From Flavobacteriales bacterium (GTDB lineage: Bacteria > Bacteroidota > Bacteroidia > Flavobacteriales > Flavobacteriaceae): 51,673 nucleotides of DNA. The translations under genes and the position numbers were made by a program. The notes beneath the pieces are model-generated. The model did not search any database. It saw nothing but the letters and a program-made list of their open reading frames with translations, and had not been told where the DNA came from. Shown here piece after piece: positions 41,642-49,149 of this stretch. Every line of letters begins with the position of its first letter. The stretch's first letter is position 1. The stretch covers positions 1 to 51,673 of the forward strand of contig SGZE01000004.1 of NCBI GenBank assembly GCA_004214015.1, in the 5' to 3' direction.

Positions 41642-44176
41642 CTACATTATATTCGAGTGAAACAACATATTTAAAAGAATTCTATTAGTACCAAACCAAA
41701 AAGCTCTAAAATTTGTATTATCAGTCATTAATAAAATTTTCCCTTTACCACTTCTGATAACCTTAAATGGTGTTGACTTCTTTAATAATGATAAATTTTC
41801 TTCAGAAATGTAGCCACTCATAAGAGGACTAGATGAATAAACTATAGGATTATTAAAGCTCTGCTCGCTTTTGGTCATATAGACATTAGAGTTTCTAAAT
41901 AATGGTAATGAATTAGACTCAATACCGAAGTTAACAGGATGACTTTTATCAATTATTGAATTAAAAATTGCTCCACCTGTTTGTTGAGCTCCAAAGAAGC
42001 TTTGTCTTTCTGAAAAAGTAACATCATCAGCAGTTATTTCATTTGTATGAAAGTCTATTTCAGATAAATTTGATGAAACCCACTTAACAGAATTTCTGTA
42101 TGCAATTAAATTTCCTCCATCCTCTATATAATCATTAATTTGATTTTTATTAATATTTCCACCAGTTGATTGATATTGATAACCTTCACTGTAATCTGGA
42201 AGGATTATATGAGTATATCTACTTAAATCAATATAGCCAAGATCGCTTACATCTAATTTAGTGATGGGTATATTGAACCTGGTATCTAAAAGATGCCATA
42301 TTTCACCGGCATCATAACTTCTAACACCTTCACCTACAATAAGACCAATCTTAGGCTCTTTGACAATTTCAAAGTTATTTGACCCTAAATCAATCCCTTC
42401 AGTTATACCAGTAGATTGAGATTTAATATTTATTCCGGTTCTTGATGAAACATCAACTAATAGATTGTATATTTCATCAGAATTAAGAGATTGATTTTGA
42501 ACAGAAACCATGTAAGTACCATAGTCAAAATTTTCACCATTAATTGCAAATGTTCTAGTCGCTGTTTTGACTCTTAATCCATTTTTTATTAATTCATAAA
42601 CTGCTGCTTGAGCGTAATAGTCATGTGGTTCAAATAAGTATGCATAATCTGATTTATCATCAACGCTTCCAGTTATTCTTTCTAAATTTTGTACTTCTTC
42701 AGATTTTATTCCGAGTCTACCAGGCTTATTAAATCTGTCTGTTTTATCATAGTTTACATTAAAAGCTAATGGAAATGTCCATGCTGATACATCATAAAAT
42801 AAACTGTCATTAAAACTGGTTTGAGTATCAAACATAGCTCTTATCAAAGTTCTTTTTGGTTGATTAAGAGGAACTATATAACTGTTTTCTTTAGAGTATT
42901 TTGTACCGTTTACCTCAACATCATGAGATAGAGTATTAAATTTAATTTTGTGGCTATTTAAAACATCAGCAAGGTGATGTACAGTAGATTTATCTTTCTG
43001 CTTACCAAAAATAATACTTTCATACTTATTAGCAGGATCTATCTGATCATCATAAAAGCCCTTCATATAATTAAGTAATTTTACTCTCATATTTTGAGCA
43101 GCCTTTAAAGTTGAAAAAGCTGCAGTTAGTTGATTTCTAATTGTAAAAGGGAAAGTTAGTATCCCATTAACACTTTCCTGTATGTGTCCTCTTGAACTTC
43201 CTTGTTCAAACAATATTCCAATACTTCCATTAGCATCAGGGTATGTTGAAGCTTTTCCAAAGAAAAAATCATCATAACTTTCTTCAGAATAATAAAGAGA
43301 TCCAATTTTATTTAAAGCATCCTCATGGTAAGTTCCAATCTCCTTTGTAAGAGCTTGATTTAAGTCTGAGATTAAAGGATTCTTTCTTTCTGGAACACCA
43401 GGTTGAAAAAAGAATGATGAATTTGTACCCATCTCATGATGATCAGTAAGAATGTTAGGCATCCATTTTGTAAATGTTTCAATTTTCGCATTAGTTTCTG
43501 GTAATTGATTTGGTAGCATATCTCTATTCAAATCAAACCAATAATGATTTGTTCTTCCTCTAGGCCAGTATTGATTATATTCTCTATCACTAGGATCAGG
43601 ATTTAAGCTTTGATTTTTATTCATATTAGCCCATTGTGAAAATCTTTGAAGACCATCTGGATTGAAACTAGGGTCTAATAAAATTACAGTATTATCAAGA
43701 AGCTCTTTTGTCTCATCAGAGTCACTTGCAAGAAGATGATACATTAATAGTAAGCTAGCATTTGACCCACTAGGTTCATCTCCATGAACAGAAAATCCTT
43801 GATAAACTACAATTGGCATATTAGAAGTATCAATATCAATATTTTTAGAATCTGATAATCTAAGATGTTGTTGTCTAATTTCTTCAAGATTAGAGTGGTT
43901 AGATTCACTCGTAATAATCATTAACCATGATGTTCTATTTTCATATGTCTTACCCCTTTTAACTAATTTAACTCTCTTAGAAGATTTAGAAAGCTCTTGA
44001 ACGTAATGACTTAGTTTGTCATGACTTACATGAAATTCTCCAACTTGATGACCAATCACACTTTCAGGTGTTGGTATTGAAGAATTATATTGACTCATGT
44101 CATTTAAATAGTAATCCATTTGTACTTGAGCATTCAAACAGAATATAGGGGCTAGAATAAAAAATAGTTTTTTCAT
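41642..44176 (-). CDS. secreted M14-family zinc carboxypeptidase
   Basis: An 844-residue exported peptidase with a Sec signal (MKKLFFILAPIFCLNAQ). The M14 zinc ligands are HGDEPSG (HxxE, about residue 134-140) and a later His in ILTDHHEMGTNSSFFF, where TDHHEMG is typical of the Bacteroidota group; RGRTNHYWFDLNRDM holds the Arg/Asn substrate-binding region. The last 300 residues contain a class I glutamine amidotransferase-like or DUF4350-like domain (LIVGEGVRSYDAGEIW, DGGNLIAYRNS), as expected for this family. It abuts recQ tail to tail with no gap and lies 19 bases after DUF3276. Confidence 0.9.
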   Translation of the reverse strand: MKKLFFILAPIFCLNAQVQMDYYLNDMSQYNSSIPTPESVIGHQVGEFHVSHDKLSHYVQELSKSSKRVKLVKRGKTYENRTSWLMIITSESNHSNLEEIRQQHLRLSDSKNIDIDTSNMPIVVYQGFSVHGDEPSGSNASLLLMYHLLASDSDETKELLDNTVILLDPSFNPDGLQRFSQWANMNKNQSLNPDPSDREYNQYWPRGRTNHYWFDLNRDMLPNQLPETNAKIETFTKWMPNILTDHHEMGTNSSFFFQPGVPERKNPLISDLNQALTKEIGTYHEDALNKIGSLYYSEESYDDFFFGKASTYPDANGSIGILFEQGSSRGHIQESVNGILTFPFTIRNQLTAAFSTLKAAQNMRVKLLNYMKGFYDDQIDPANKYESIIFGKQKDKSTVHHLADVLNSHKIKFNTLSHDVEVNGTKYSKENSYIVPLNQPKRTLIRAMFDTQTSFNDSLFYDVSAWTFPLAFNVNYDKTDRFNKPGRLGIKSEEVQNLERITGSVDDKSDYAYLFEPHDYYAQAAVYELIKNGLRVKTATRTFAINGENFDYGTYMVSVQNQSLNSDEIYNLLVDVSSRTGINIKSQSTGITEGIDLGSNNFEIVKEPKIGLIVGEGVRSYDAGEIWHLLDTRFNIPITKLDVSDLGYIDLSRYTHIILPDYSEGYQYQSTGGNINKNQINDYIEDGGNLIAYRNSVKWVSSNLSEIDFHTNEITADDVTFSERQSFFGAQQTGGAIFNSIIDKSHPVNFGIESNSLPLFRNSNVYMTKSEQSFNNPIVYSSSPLMSGYISEENLSLLKKSTPFKVIRSGKGKILLMTDNTNFRAFWFGTNRILLNMLFHSNIM

Positions 44177-44195
44177 ATTGGAAATAATTTAATAT

Positions 44196-44615
44196 TTATT
44201 GATCATCATCTTCAAAGTCAACATCTGCAAAGTCTTTTTCTTCTTCAACATTTTCTTCTTTTACAGTTTCTTCTTCTTGTTTTTGAGGTTCTGAACTTTC
44301 TTTCTTTTCTTTCTTTGATTCAAAATCTTTATCGTGTTTTTCACTAATTACTTCAGTTCCCTTGTTTTCTATAATATAGTCACAAGTTTCTTTTAAAGAA
44401 GAATTAAATTCAGCAAAGTCTTCTTTATATAGGTATATTTTATGCTTTTTGTAGTAAAAAGTCCCATCTTCATTAGTAAATTTTTTGCTTTCAGTTATTG
44501 TTAGGTAATAATCTCCAGCTTTTGTTTCTCTTACATCAAAAAAATAAGTTCTTCTTCCTGCTCTTAATGCTTTAGAAAATATTTCTTCAGCATTGTAATC
44601 ATTTTGATTTTCCAT
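44196..44615 (-). CDS. DUF3276 (PUR-alpha-like) nucleic-acid-binding protein
   Basis: A 139-residue cytoplasmic protein. Start chosen at ATG 44615 (MENQNDYNAEEIFSKALRAG), the family N-terminus; a TTG six codons earlier overlaps the promoter box. Residues 10-80 form the PUR repeat (KALRAGRRTYFFDVR, YYLTITESKKF), which binds single-stranded nucleic acid in the known B. burgdorferi and Bacteroidota homologues. The C-terminal 50 residues are a low-complexity Glu/Lys tail ending in FADVDFEDDDQ, similar to acidic tails that modulate binding. The promoter TATATTTG lies 16 bases upstream. Confidence 0.9.
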   Translation of the reverse strand: MENQNDYNAEEIFSKALRAGRRTYFFDVRETKAGDYYLTITESKKFTNEDGTFYYKKHKIYLYKEDFAEFNSSLKETCDYIIENKGTEVISEKHDKDFESKKEKKESSEPQKQEEETVKEENVEEEKDFADVDFEDDDQ

Positions 44616-44630
44616 AATTTGTATTTTAAT

Positions 44631-44638
44631 CAAATATA
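44631..44638 (-). promoter_or_regulatory. candidate -7 box (TATATTTG) for the DUF3276 gene
   Basis: Minus-strand TATATTTG matches TAnnTTTG and ends 15 bases before the ATG at 44615, in the 30-base gap after the ABC transporter. No convincing -33 TTG; the upstream bases are within that gene. Confidence 0.5.
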
Positions 44639-44645
44639 ATCAAAT

Positions 44646-46403
44646 CTACTTATTAACCTCGCTGTTTTGTTTTGCGTTGAGCTCTTTATAAAAACCTTCT
44701 TTAGAAATTAATTCATTATGAGTTCCTTTCTGAACTATCTTACCATTTTCTAAAACAATTATCTTATCTGCATGTCTAACACAAGAAACTCTATGACTAA
44801 CAATTAATAATGTTTTATTATTAAAATTATTCTTCAAATTAGTAATGATTCTATCTTCTGTATCAGAATCTAAAGAAGAAAAGCAGTCATCAAATAAATA
44901 TATATCAGAATCTTTTATAAATGATCTTGCTATTGAAAGTCTTTGAACTTGACCTCCTGATAAAGTAACCCCTCTTTCACCTAGAATTGTTTCATATCCT
45001 TTTTCAAATTTCAATATTTCATGGTCTATTTCAGATAAAACTGCAGCCTTTTGCACTTGATCTTTAGTGGCTTTAGGGTTTCCAAACTGAATATTTCTTT
45101 GAATACTTTCTGAAAACAAAAAGTTATTTTGAGGAACATAACTTATGATTTTTCTTAATTCACTCAATTTTAAAGATTTTAGGTTCTTATCTCCAATAAA
45201 AATATCTCCACTAGATGGATCGTAAATTCGACAAATTAAATCTAAAATTGAAGTTTTTCCTGAACCAACTTTTCCTACAATTCCAATAGTTTTTCCTTCT
45301 TCAATTTTTAAATCAAAAGAATTAAAAATTTCAATTCCAGTTTGATCATATTTAAATGATACATTTTTAAAAATAATACTTTTAGAATCTTTCTTAGAAA
45401 TAGTTAAATCTCCATTTTTTAATTTTGTCTTTGAATCAAGAAATTCATTTATCCTTTTTTGAGATGCTTCTGCTTGTTTTACTATTGATGTTACCCAGCC
45501 TACAAGGGTTACTGGCCATGTTAACATATTAACATATATTATAAATTCAGCTATCACCCCAATTTCAATATTACCGTCAATAAATTCTTTACCACCAATA
45601 TATATTACGATTAAATTACTTAATCCAATTAGAAATAAAATAATAGGAAAAAACCAAGCCTGAATTTTTGCAAGACTAAGATTATTTTTAAAACTTTCTA
45701 ATGCATATTTGTCAAATTTGCCAAATATAAGATCTTGTATGTTAAATGATTTTAAAACTGATATTCCACTAAAACTTTCTTGTGAATATGTAGATAAGTC
45801 AGATAAACTCTCTTGAACCTTAGTACTCTTTTTATTAATTAAATCACTTATTTTATATATAAAAATCGATAATATTGGTAGAGGAATTAAACTGTAAATT
45901 GTGAGTTTAGGAGCTACGCTAAACATATATGATATAATTACTATAAATAAAATTATAGCATTAGTACCATACATCAAAACTGGACCATAGTACATTCTAA
46001 CTTTACTAACATCCTCACTAATTCTATTCATAAGGTCACCAGTTCTGTTTTTTTTATAAAAAACTTGATCTAGTGATTGGTAATGAGAAAAAATTTCATT
46101 CTTAACATCAAACTCTATATATCTTGAAACATTTATAATTGTTTGCCTCATTAAAAAAGTAAAAAATCCAGAGATTAAAGATGCTCCAACTATAAATACA
46201 ATGTTCAAAAGAAGAATTTCTTTTAATTCATCTGGAGAAACTGACTCAAGATTTAAATAATTTTCAATTGTAGTCATTGAATCACCAACAAGTCTAGGTG
46301 TTACTAATGAGAAAACTCTGGATACTACTGTAATGACTAGTCCTAGTAAAAGTTTTCCTTTGTATTTAAGTAAGAATTTATTTAGTCTCTTTAATTCTTT
46401 CAT
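44646..46403 (-). CDS. ABC exporter, MdlA/YheI-like
   Basis: A 585-residue half-transporter: six-helix membrane domain (about 15-315) and nucleotide-binding domain (about 340-575). Walker A is GKVGSGKTS, the Q-loop YVPQNN, the signature LSGGQVQRLSIARS, and the H-loop IVSHR. Walker B reads IYLFDDCFSSLD: the catalytic Glu is replaced by Asp, as in the MdlA/YheI half of heterodimeric exporters (compare DDxxSAVD). No partner half is adjacent. Substrate unknown; lipid or drug export are possible. It has its own -7 box (46412-46419), divergent from nusB. Confidence 0.9.
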   Translation of the reverse strand: MKELKRLNKFLLKYKGKLLLGLVITVVSRVFSLVTPRLVGDSMTTIENYLNLESVSPDELKEILLLNIVFIVGASLISGFFTFLMRQTIINVSRYIEFDVKNEIFSHYQSLDQVFYKKNRTGDLMNRISEDVSKVRMYYGPVLMYGTNAIILFIVIISYMFSVAPKLTIYSLIPLPILSIFIYKISDLINKKSTKVQESLSDLSTYSQESFSGISVLKSFNIQDLIFGKFDKYALESFKNNLSLAKIQAWFFPIILFLIGLSNLIVIYIGGKEFIDGNIEIGVIAEFIIYVNMLTWPVTLVGWVTSIVKQAEASQKRINEFLDSKTKLKNGDLTISKKDSKSIIFKNVSFKYDQTGIEIFNSFDLKIEEGKTIGIVGKVGSGKTSILDLICRIYDPSSGDIFIGDKNLKSLKLSELRKIISYVPQNNFLFSESIQRNIQFGNPKATKDQVQKAAVLSEIDHEILKFEKGYETILGERGVTLSGGQVQRLSIARSFIKDSDIYLFDDCFSSLDSDTEDRIITNLKNNFNNKTLLIVSHRVSCVRHADKIIVLENGKIVQKGTHNELISKEGFYKELNAKQNSEVNK

Positions 46404-46411
46404 AGGGTAAA

Positions 46412-46419
46412 CAAATATA
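46412..46419 (-). promoter_or_regulatory. candidate -7 box (TATATTTG) for the ABC exporter gene
   Basis: On the minus strand TATATTTG matches TAnnTTTG exactly and ends eight bases before the ATG at 46403, giving a very short leader. The -33 TTG is not visible at 19-21 bases. Confidence 0.5.
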
Positions 46420-46464
46420 AACTTTATAACTTCTAATTTATTTTAATTATATGTTATAATTGAC

Positions 46465-46472
46465 TAATTTTG
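46465..46472 (+). promoter_or_regulatory. candidate -7 box (TAATTTTG) for nusB
   Basis: TAATTTTG matches TAnnTTTG and ends 16 bases before the nusB ATG. It shares the 85-base gap with the divergent box for the ABC exporter. A -33 TTG is not evident. Confidence 0.5.
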
Positions 46473-46488
46473 GCGAAGTTCTTTACAG

Positions 46489-47388
46489 ATGTTAAACAGA
46501 AGACATATTCGTACTATAGTTATTCAATCAATATATTCAAACTCAGTTGAATTAATAGATCATAGTACACTAAAAACTCATATTACTAAAAGTTCATCAA
46601 CCACACTAGATCTTTTTTATTGTATGATTGATTTCATTAAAGAAATCAATTTATATTTTAATAATATTGAATCAAAAAAATTTTCTTGTTCATTTGTAAG
46701 TCAAAATCCTTATTTCTTTTTTTTCAATAAGCTCAATCAAAAAAATTTTAAACGTAAACAACTAGTCAATTGGGACTTAAACTTAAACTACATAATTGAT
46801 TTGCAATCAGATTTTATTGAACTTAATAAAAAGTATACTGAGTTAAATAAAGATGACAAAGACAGTAAGTTAGAATTTTTTATAGAAAGTTACTCTGATA
46901 TTATCGCTGAATCTGACCTTCTTTATGAATTTTTAGAGGATCAAAATTTAAACTGGATTAATGATTTTCCTTACATAAACTCTTTTATTTTAAAAAATAT
47001 AGAAAAAATTGATTTGCAAAATCCTAAATCTTTCCATTTACCATCCCTTTATGATTATCAAGATGAAATTGAATTTGGTCAAGATCTATTTAACAACATA
47101 CTTTCAAATAACGAAGATTTAAAGAATCACTTGATTGGAAGAACACCTAACTGGGACTCTGAAAGGATTGCTAAGATTGATTATGCAATCTTGATTACTT
47201 CTATAGCTGAGCTTTTGTATTTCCCATCTATTCCTCCAAAAGTTACTATAAATGAGTATATAGAAATTGCTAAAGAATTCTCTTCGCCTAGCTCTGGGAA
47301 ATTTATAAATGGTGTATTGGATAATCTAATAAAAGATTTAACTGACAAAGGTTTAATAGTTAAAACAGGACGAGGACTTATTTCGTAA
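46489..47388 (+). CDS. nusB: transcription antitermination factor NusB, long form
   Basis: A 299-residue protein; the Bacteroidota NusB carries a long N-terminal extension (about residues 1-175) absent from the 140-residue E. coli protein. The start MLNRRHIRTIVIQSIYS already resembles the RxxA/Vxxxx YS helix of NusB, and the C-terminal NusB core is clear: RIAKIDYAILITSIAELLYF (about 225-244) and PPKVTINEYIEIAKEFSSPSSGKFINGVLD (in part EYIEIAKEFS, GKFINGVLD). It binds boxA RNA with NusE in rRNA antitermination. First gene of the nusB-DUF1573-yajC cluster, 28 bases before the next. Confidence 0.93.
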   Translation: MLNRRHIRTIVIQSIYSNSVELIDHSTLKTHITKSSSTTLDLFYCMIDFIKEINLYFNNIESKKFSCSFVSQNPYFFFFNKLNQKNFKRKQLVNWDLNLNYIIDLQSDFIELNKKYTELNKDDKDSKLEFFIESYSDIIAESDLLYEFLEDQNLNWINDFPYINSFILKNIEKIDLQNPKSFHLPSLYDYQDEIEFGQDLFNNILSNNEDLKNHLIGRTPNWDSERIAKIDYAILITSIAELLYFPSIPPKVTINEYIEIAKEFSSPSSGKFINGVLDNLIKDLTDKGLIVKTGRGLIS

Positions 47389-47416
47389 AATTTAGTAATT
47401 TTGAAAAAAATAAATT

Positions 47417-47863
47417 ATGAAATTCAATAGATATGTTTGTACAGTTATAGCCTTATCTCTTTTTTTATTTGCATGTAATGAAACTGCTGCAAGTAAGATT
47501 AAAGCTGATAATCAGTCAAATTCTCAGGCTCAACCAAGTTATGCTGAAATAACTTTTGATAATATATTCCATGATTTTGGAAATATAAAGGAAGGTGAAA
47601 TCGCCAAAACTATTTTTAAATTTACAAACACTGGAAAAAATGATTTATATATTGTTGATGCAGTTGGGAGTTGTGGTTGTACAGTTCCAAAGTACCCAAA
47701 AAATATTGCTATAAAACCAGGAGGTAATGGAGAAATTGAAGTTAACTTTGATTCTAATGGAAGGCCTAATTTACAGCAAAAAATGATTAAAGTTTCTGCT
47801 AATACTCCAGATGGAGGACAGCTATTAAGAATACAAGCTTTTGTTGAACCTAAAAATAATTAA
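47417..47863 (+). CDS. DUF1573 lipoprotein
   Basis: A 148-residue exported lipoprotein. The signal MKFNRYVCTVIALSLFLFAC gives lipid-attached Cys20. The rest is a single DUF1573 Ig/ASH-like beta domain: FDNIFHDFGNIKEGE, FKFTNTGKNDLYIVDAVGSCGCTVP (in part GSCGCTVP with the conserved CxC) and the VNFDSNGRPN strand. Members lie beside yajC in many flavobacteria; function is unknown, and adhesion or envelope assembly are guesses. Only two bases separate it from yajC. Confidence 0.93.
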   Translation: MKFNRYVCTVIALSLFLFACNETAASKIKADNQSNSQAQPSYAEITFDNIFHDFGNIKEGEIAKTIFKFTNTGKNDLYIVDAVGSCGCTVPKYPKNIAIKPGGNGEIEVNFDSNGRPNLQQKMIKVSANTPDGGQLLRIQAFVEPKNN

Positions 47864-47865
47864 TT

Positions 47866-48135
47866 ATGGAATCTCAATTCCCTTATTTTCTATTACTAGC
47901 TCTAGTTTTTATTTTGTTTATTGTTATTCCTTCAATGAGAAGAAGTGGTAAAGAAAAAAAATTCTTAAAAAACTTAAAAAAAGGAGATAGAATTATAACA
48001 AAGTCTGGTGTTCATGCAAGAATTAACGAATTTGATGAAAAAAACACAACATGTGTTATTGATACTATGGCAGGTAAACTAAAAATTGAAAAATCTGCAA
48101 TCTCTTTAGAGCTTTCATCAAATTTAAATACTTAA
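47866..48135 (+). CDS. yajC: preprotein translocase subunit YajC
   Basis: An 89-residue single-pass inner-membrane protein associated with SecDF. One N-terminal helix (about residues 6-23, YFLLLALVFILFIVIPSM) is followed by the PxxRRSGKEKK segment and a beta-rich cytoplasmic domain with LKKGDRIITKSGVHARI, the YajC hallmark. secDF are not in the window; SecA is. The stop TAA shares a base with the ATG of pyrD, so pyrD is coupled to it. Confidence 0.95.
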   Translation: MESQFPYFLLLALVFILFIVIPSMRRSGKEKKFLKNLKKGDRIITKSGVHARINEFDEKNTTCVIDTMAGKLKIEKSAISLELSSNLNT

Positions 48136-49145
48136 TGTATAGCTTAATAAGAAGAATTCTTTTCCTTTTTGATGCAGAGTTAATTCATGAATTTTCAGTA
48201 AAGGCAATCAAAATCCTTAACTTATTTCCTTTTTCTAAACAGATACTTCGTTACTTTTTTCTTACAAATTCAAAAGTTCTAGAAAGAGACCTATTTGGTT
48301 TAAATTTTAAAAATCCAGTAGGTTTGGCTGCAGGCTTTGATAAAAACGCAGAATGTTACAACGAATTCTCAAATTTTGGTTTTGGTTTTATAGAAATTGG
48401 AACAGTTACACCTTTACCTCAGCCTGGTAATCCAAAAAAAAGAATTTTTAGATTAGTTGAAGATAGATCATTAATTAACAGGCTCGGATTCAACAATAAA
48501 GGTCTAGATGAAATAACTAAGAATCTCAGGAAAAAAAGAGACATTATAATAGGAGCTAATATTGGTAAGAATTTTTTTACTGAGAATAAAGACGGCCATA
48601 AAGATTACTTAAAATGTCTTCAAGGATTACATGATTTTGTTGATTACTTTGCAATCAACATTAGCTCACCTAACACAAAAAACCTAAGACAGTTTCATGA
48701 CAAAAATCTTTTGAGGCCATTATTAGAAAGTTTAATTAACTATAACAATAGTAAATCTTCAAGAAAACCAATGTTGTTGAAAATCTCTCCCGATATAGAA
48801 AGAAAAGAATTGGATGATATTATTTCATTAGTTTCTGAACTAAAAATAGATGGTATTATAGCAACAAATACAACTATTTCAAGAGATAATTTAAAGTCAA
48901 AGCATAAAAATGAAACTGGAGGTTTGAGTGGAGAATTGTTGAAAGATAAGAGTAATGATATAATAAGATATCTTAGAAAAGAATTAGATAATAATTTTCC
49001 TATAATTGGAGTTGGTGGAATTATGAGTGCAGAAGATGCTATAGAAAAATTTAAATGCGGAGCTGATCTTGTTCAGTTATACACTGGTTTTATATATAAA
49101 GGACCCTCATTAATTAAAAAAATCAATAATTTGCTATTAAAATAA
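48135..49145 (+). CDS. pyrD: dihydroorotate dehydrogenase (quinone), class 2
   Basis: Oxidises dihydroorotate to orotate with FMN, passing electrons to the quinone pool. At 336 residues it has the N-terminal hydrophobic membrane-associating segment (about 1-45) of class 2 enzymes. NPVGLAAGFDKNAE (about 63-76) and GNPKKRIFR (near 110) bind FMN and quinone, NISSPNTKNLR carries the catalytic Ser, and GVGGIMSAEDA near the end binds FMN phosphate. Its overlap with yajC makes it the fourth gene of the nusB unit; yajC in related genomes is often followed by other genes. Confidence 0.96.
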   Translation: MYSLIRRILFLFDAELIHEFSVKAIKILNLFPFSKQILRYFFLTNSKVLERDLFGLNFKNPVGLAAGFDKNAECYNEFSNFGFGFIEIGTVTPLPQPGNPKKRIFRLVEDRSLINRLGFNNKGLDEITKNLRKKRDIIIGANIGKNFFTENKDGHKDYLKCLQGLHDFVDYFAINISSPNTKNLRQFHDKNLLRPLLESLINYNNSKSSRKPMLLKISPDIERKELDDIISLVSELKIDGIIATNTTISRDNLKSKHKNETGGLSGELLKDKSNDIIRYLRKELDNNFPIIGVGGIMSAEDAIEKFKCGADLVQLYTGFIYKGPSLIKKINNLLLK

Positions 49146-49149
49146 AACC

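Noticed and set aside
46471-46487. TTGGCGAAGTTCTTTACA before nusB as a sigma-54 promoter
   Set aside because: The -12 part reads TTTACA without GC at the right distance, whereas TAATTTTG fits the housekeeping box.
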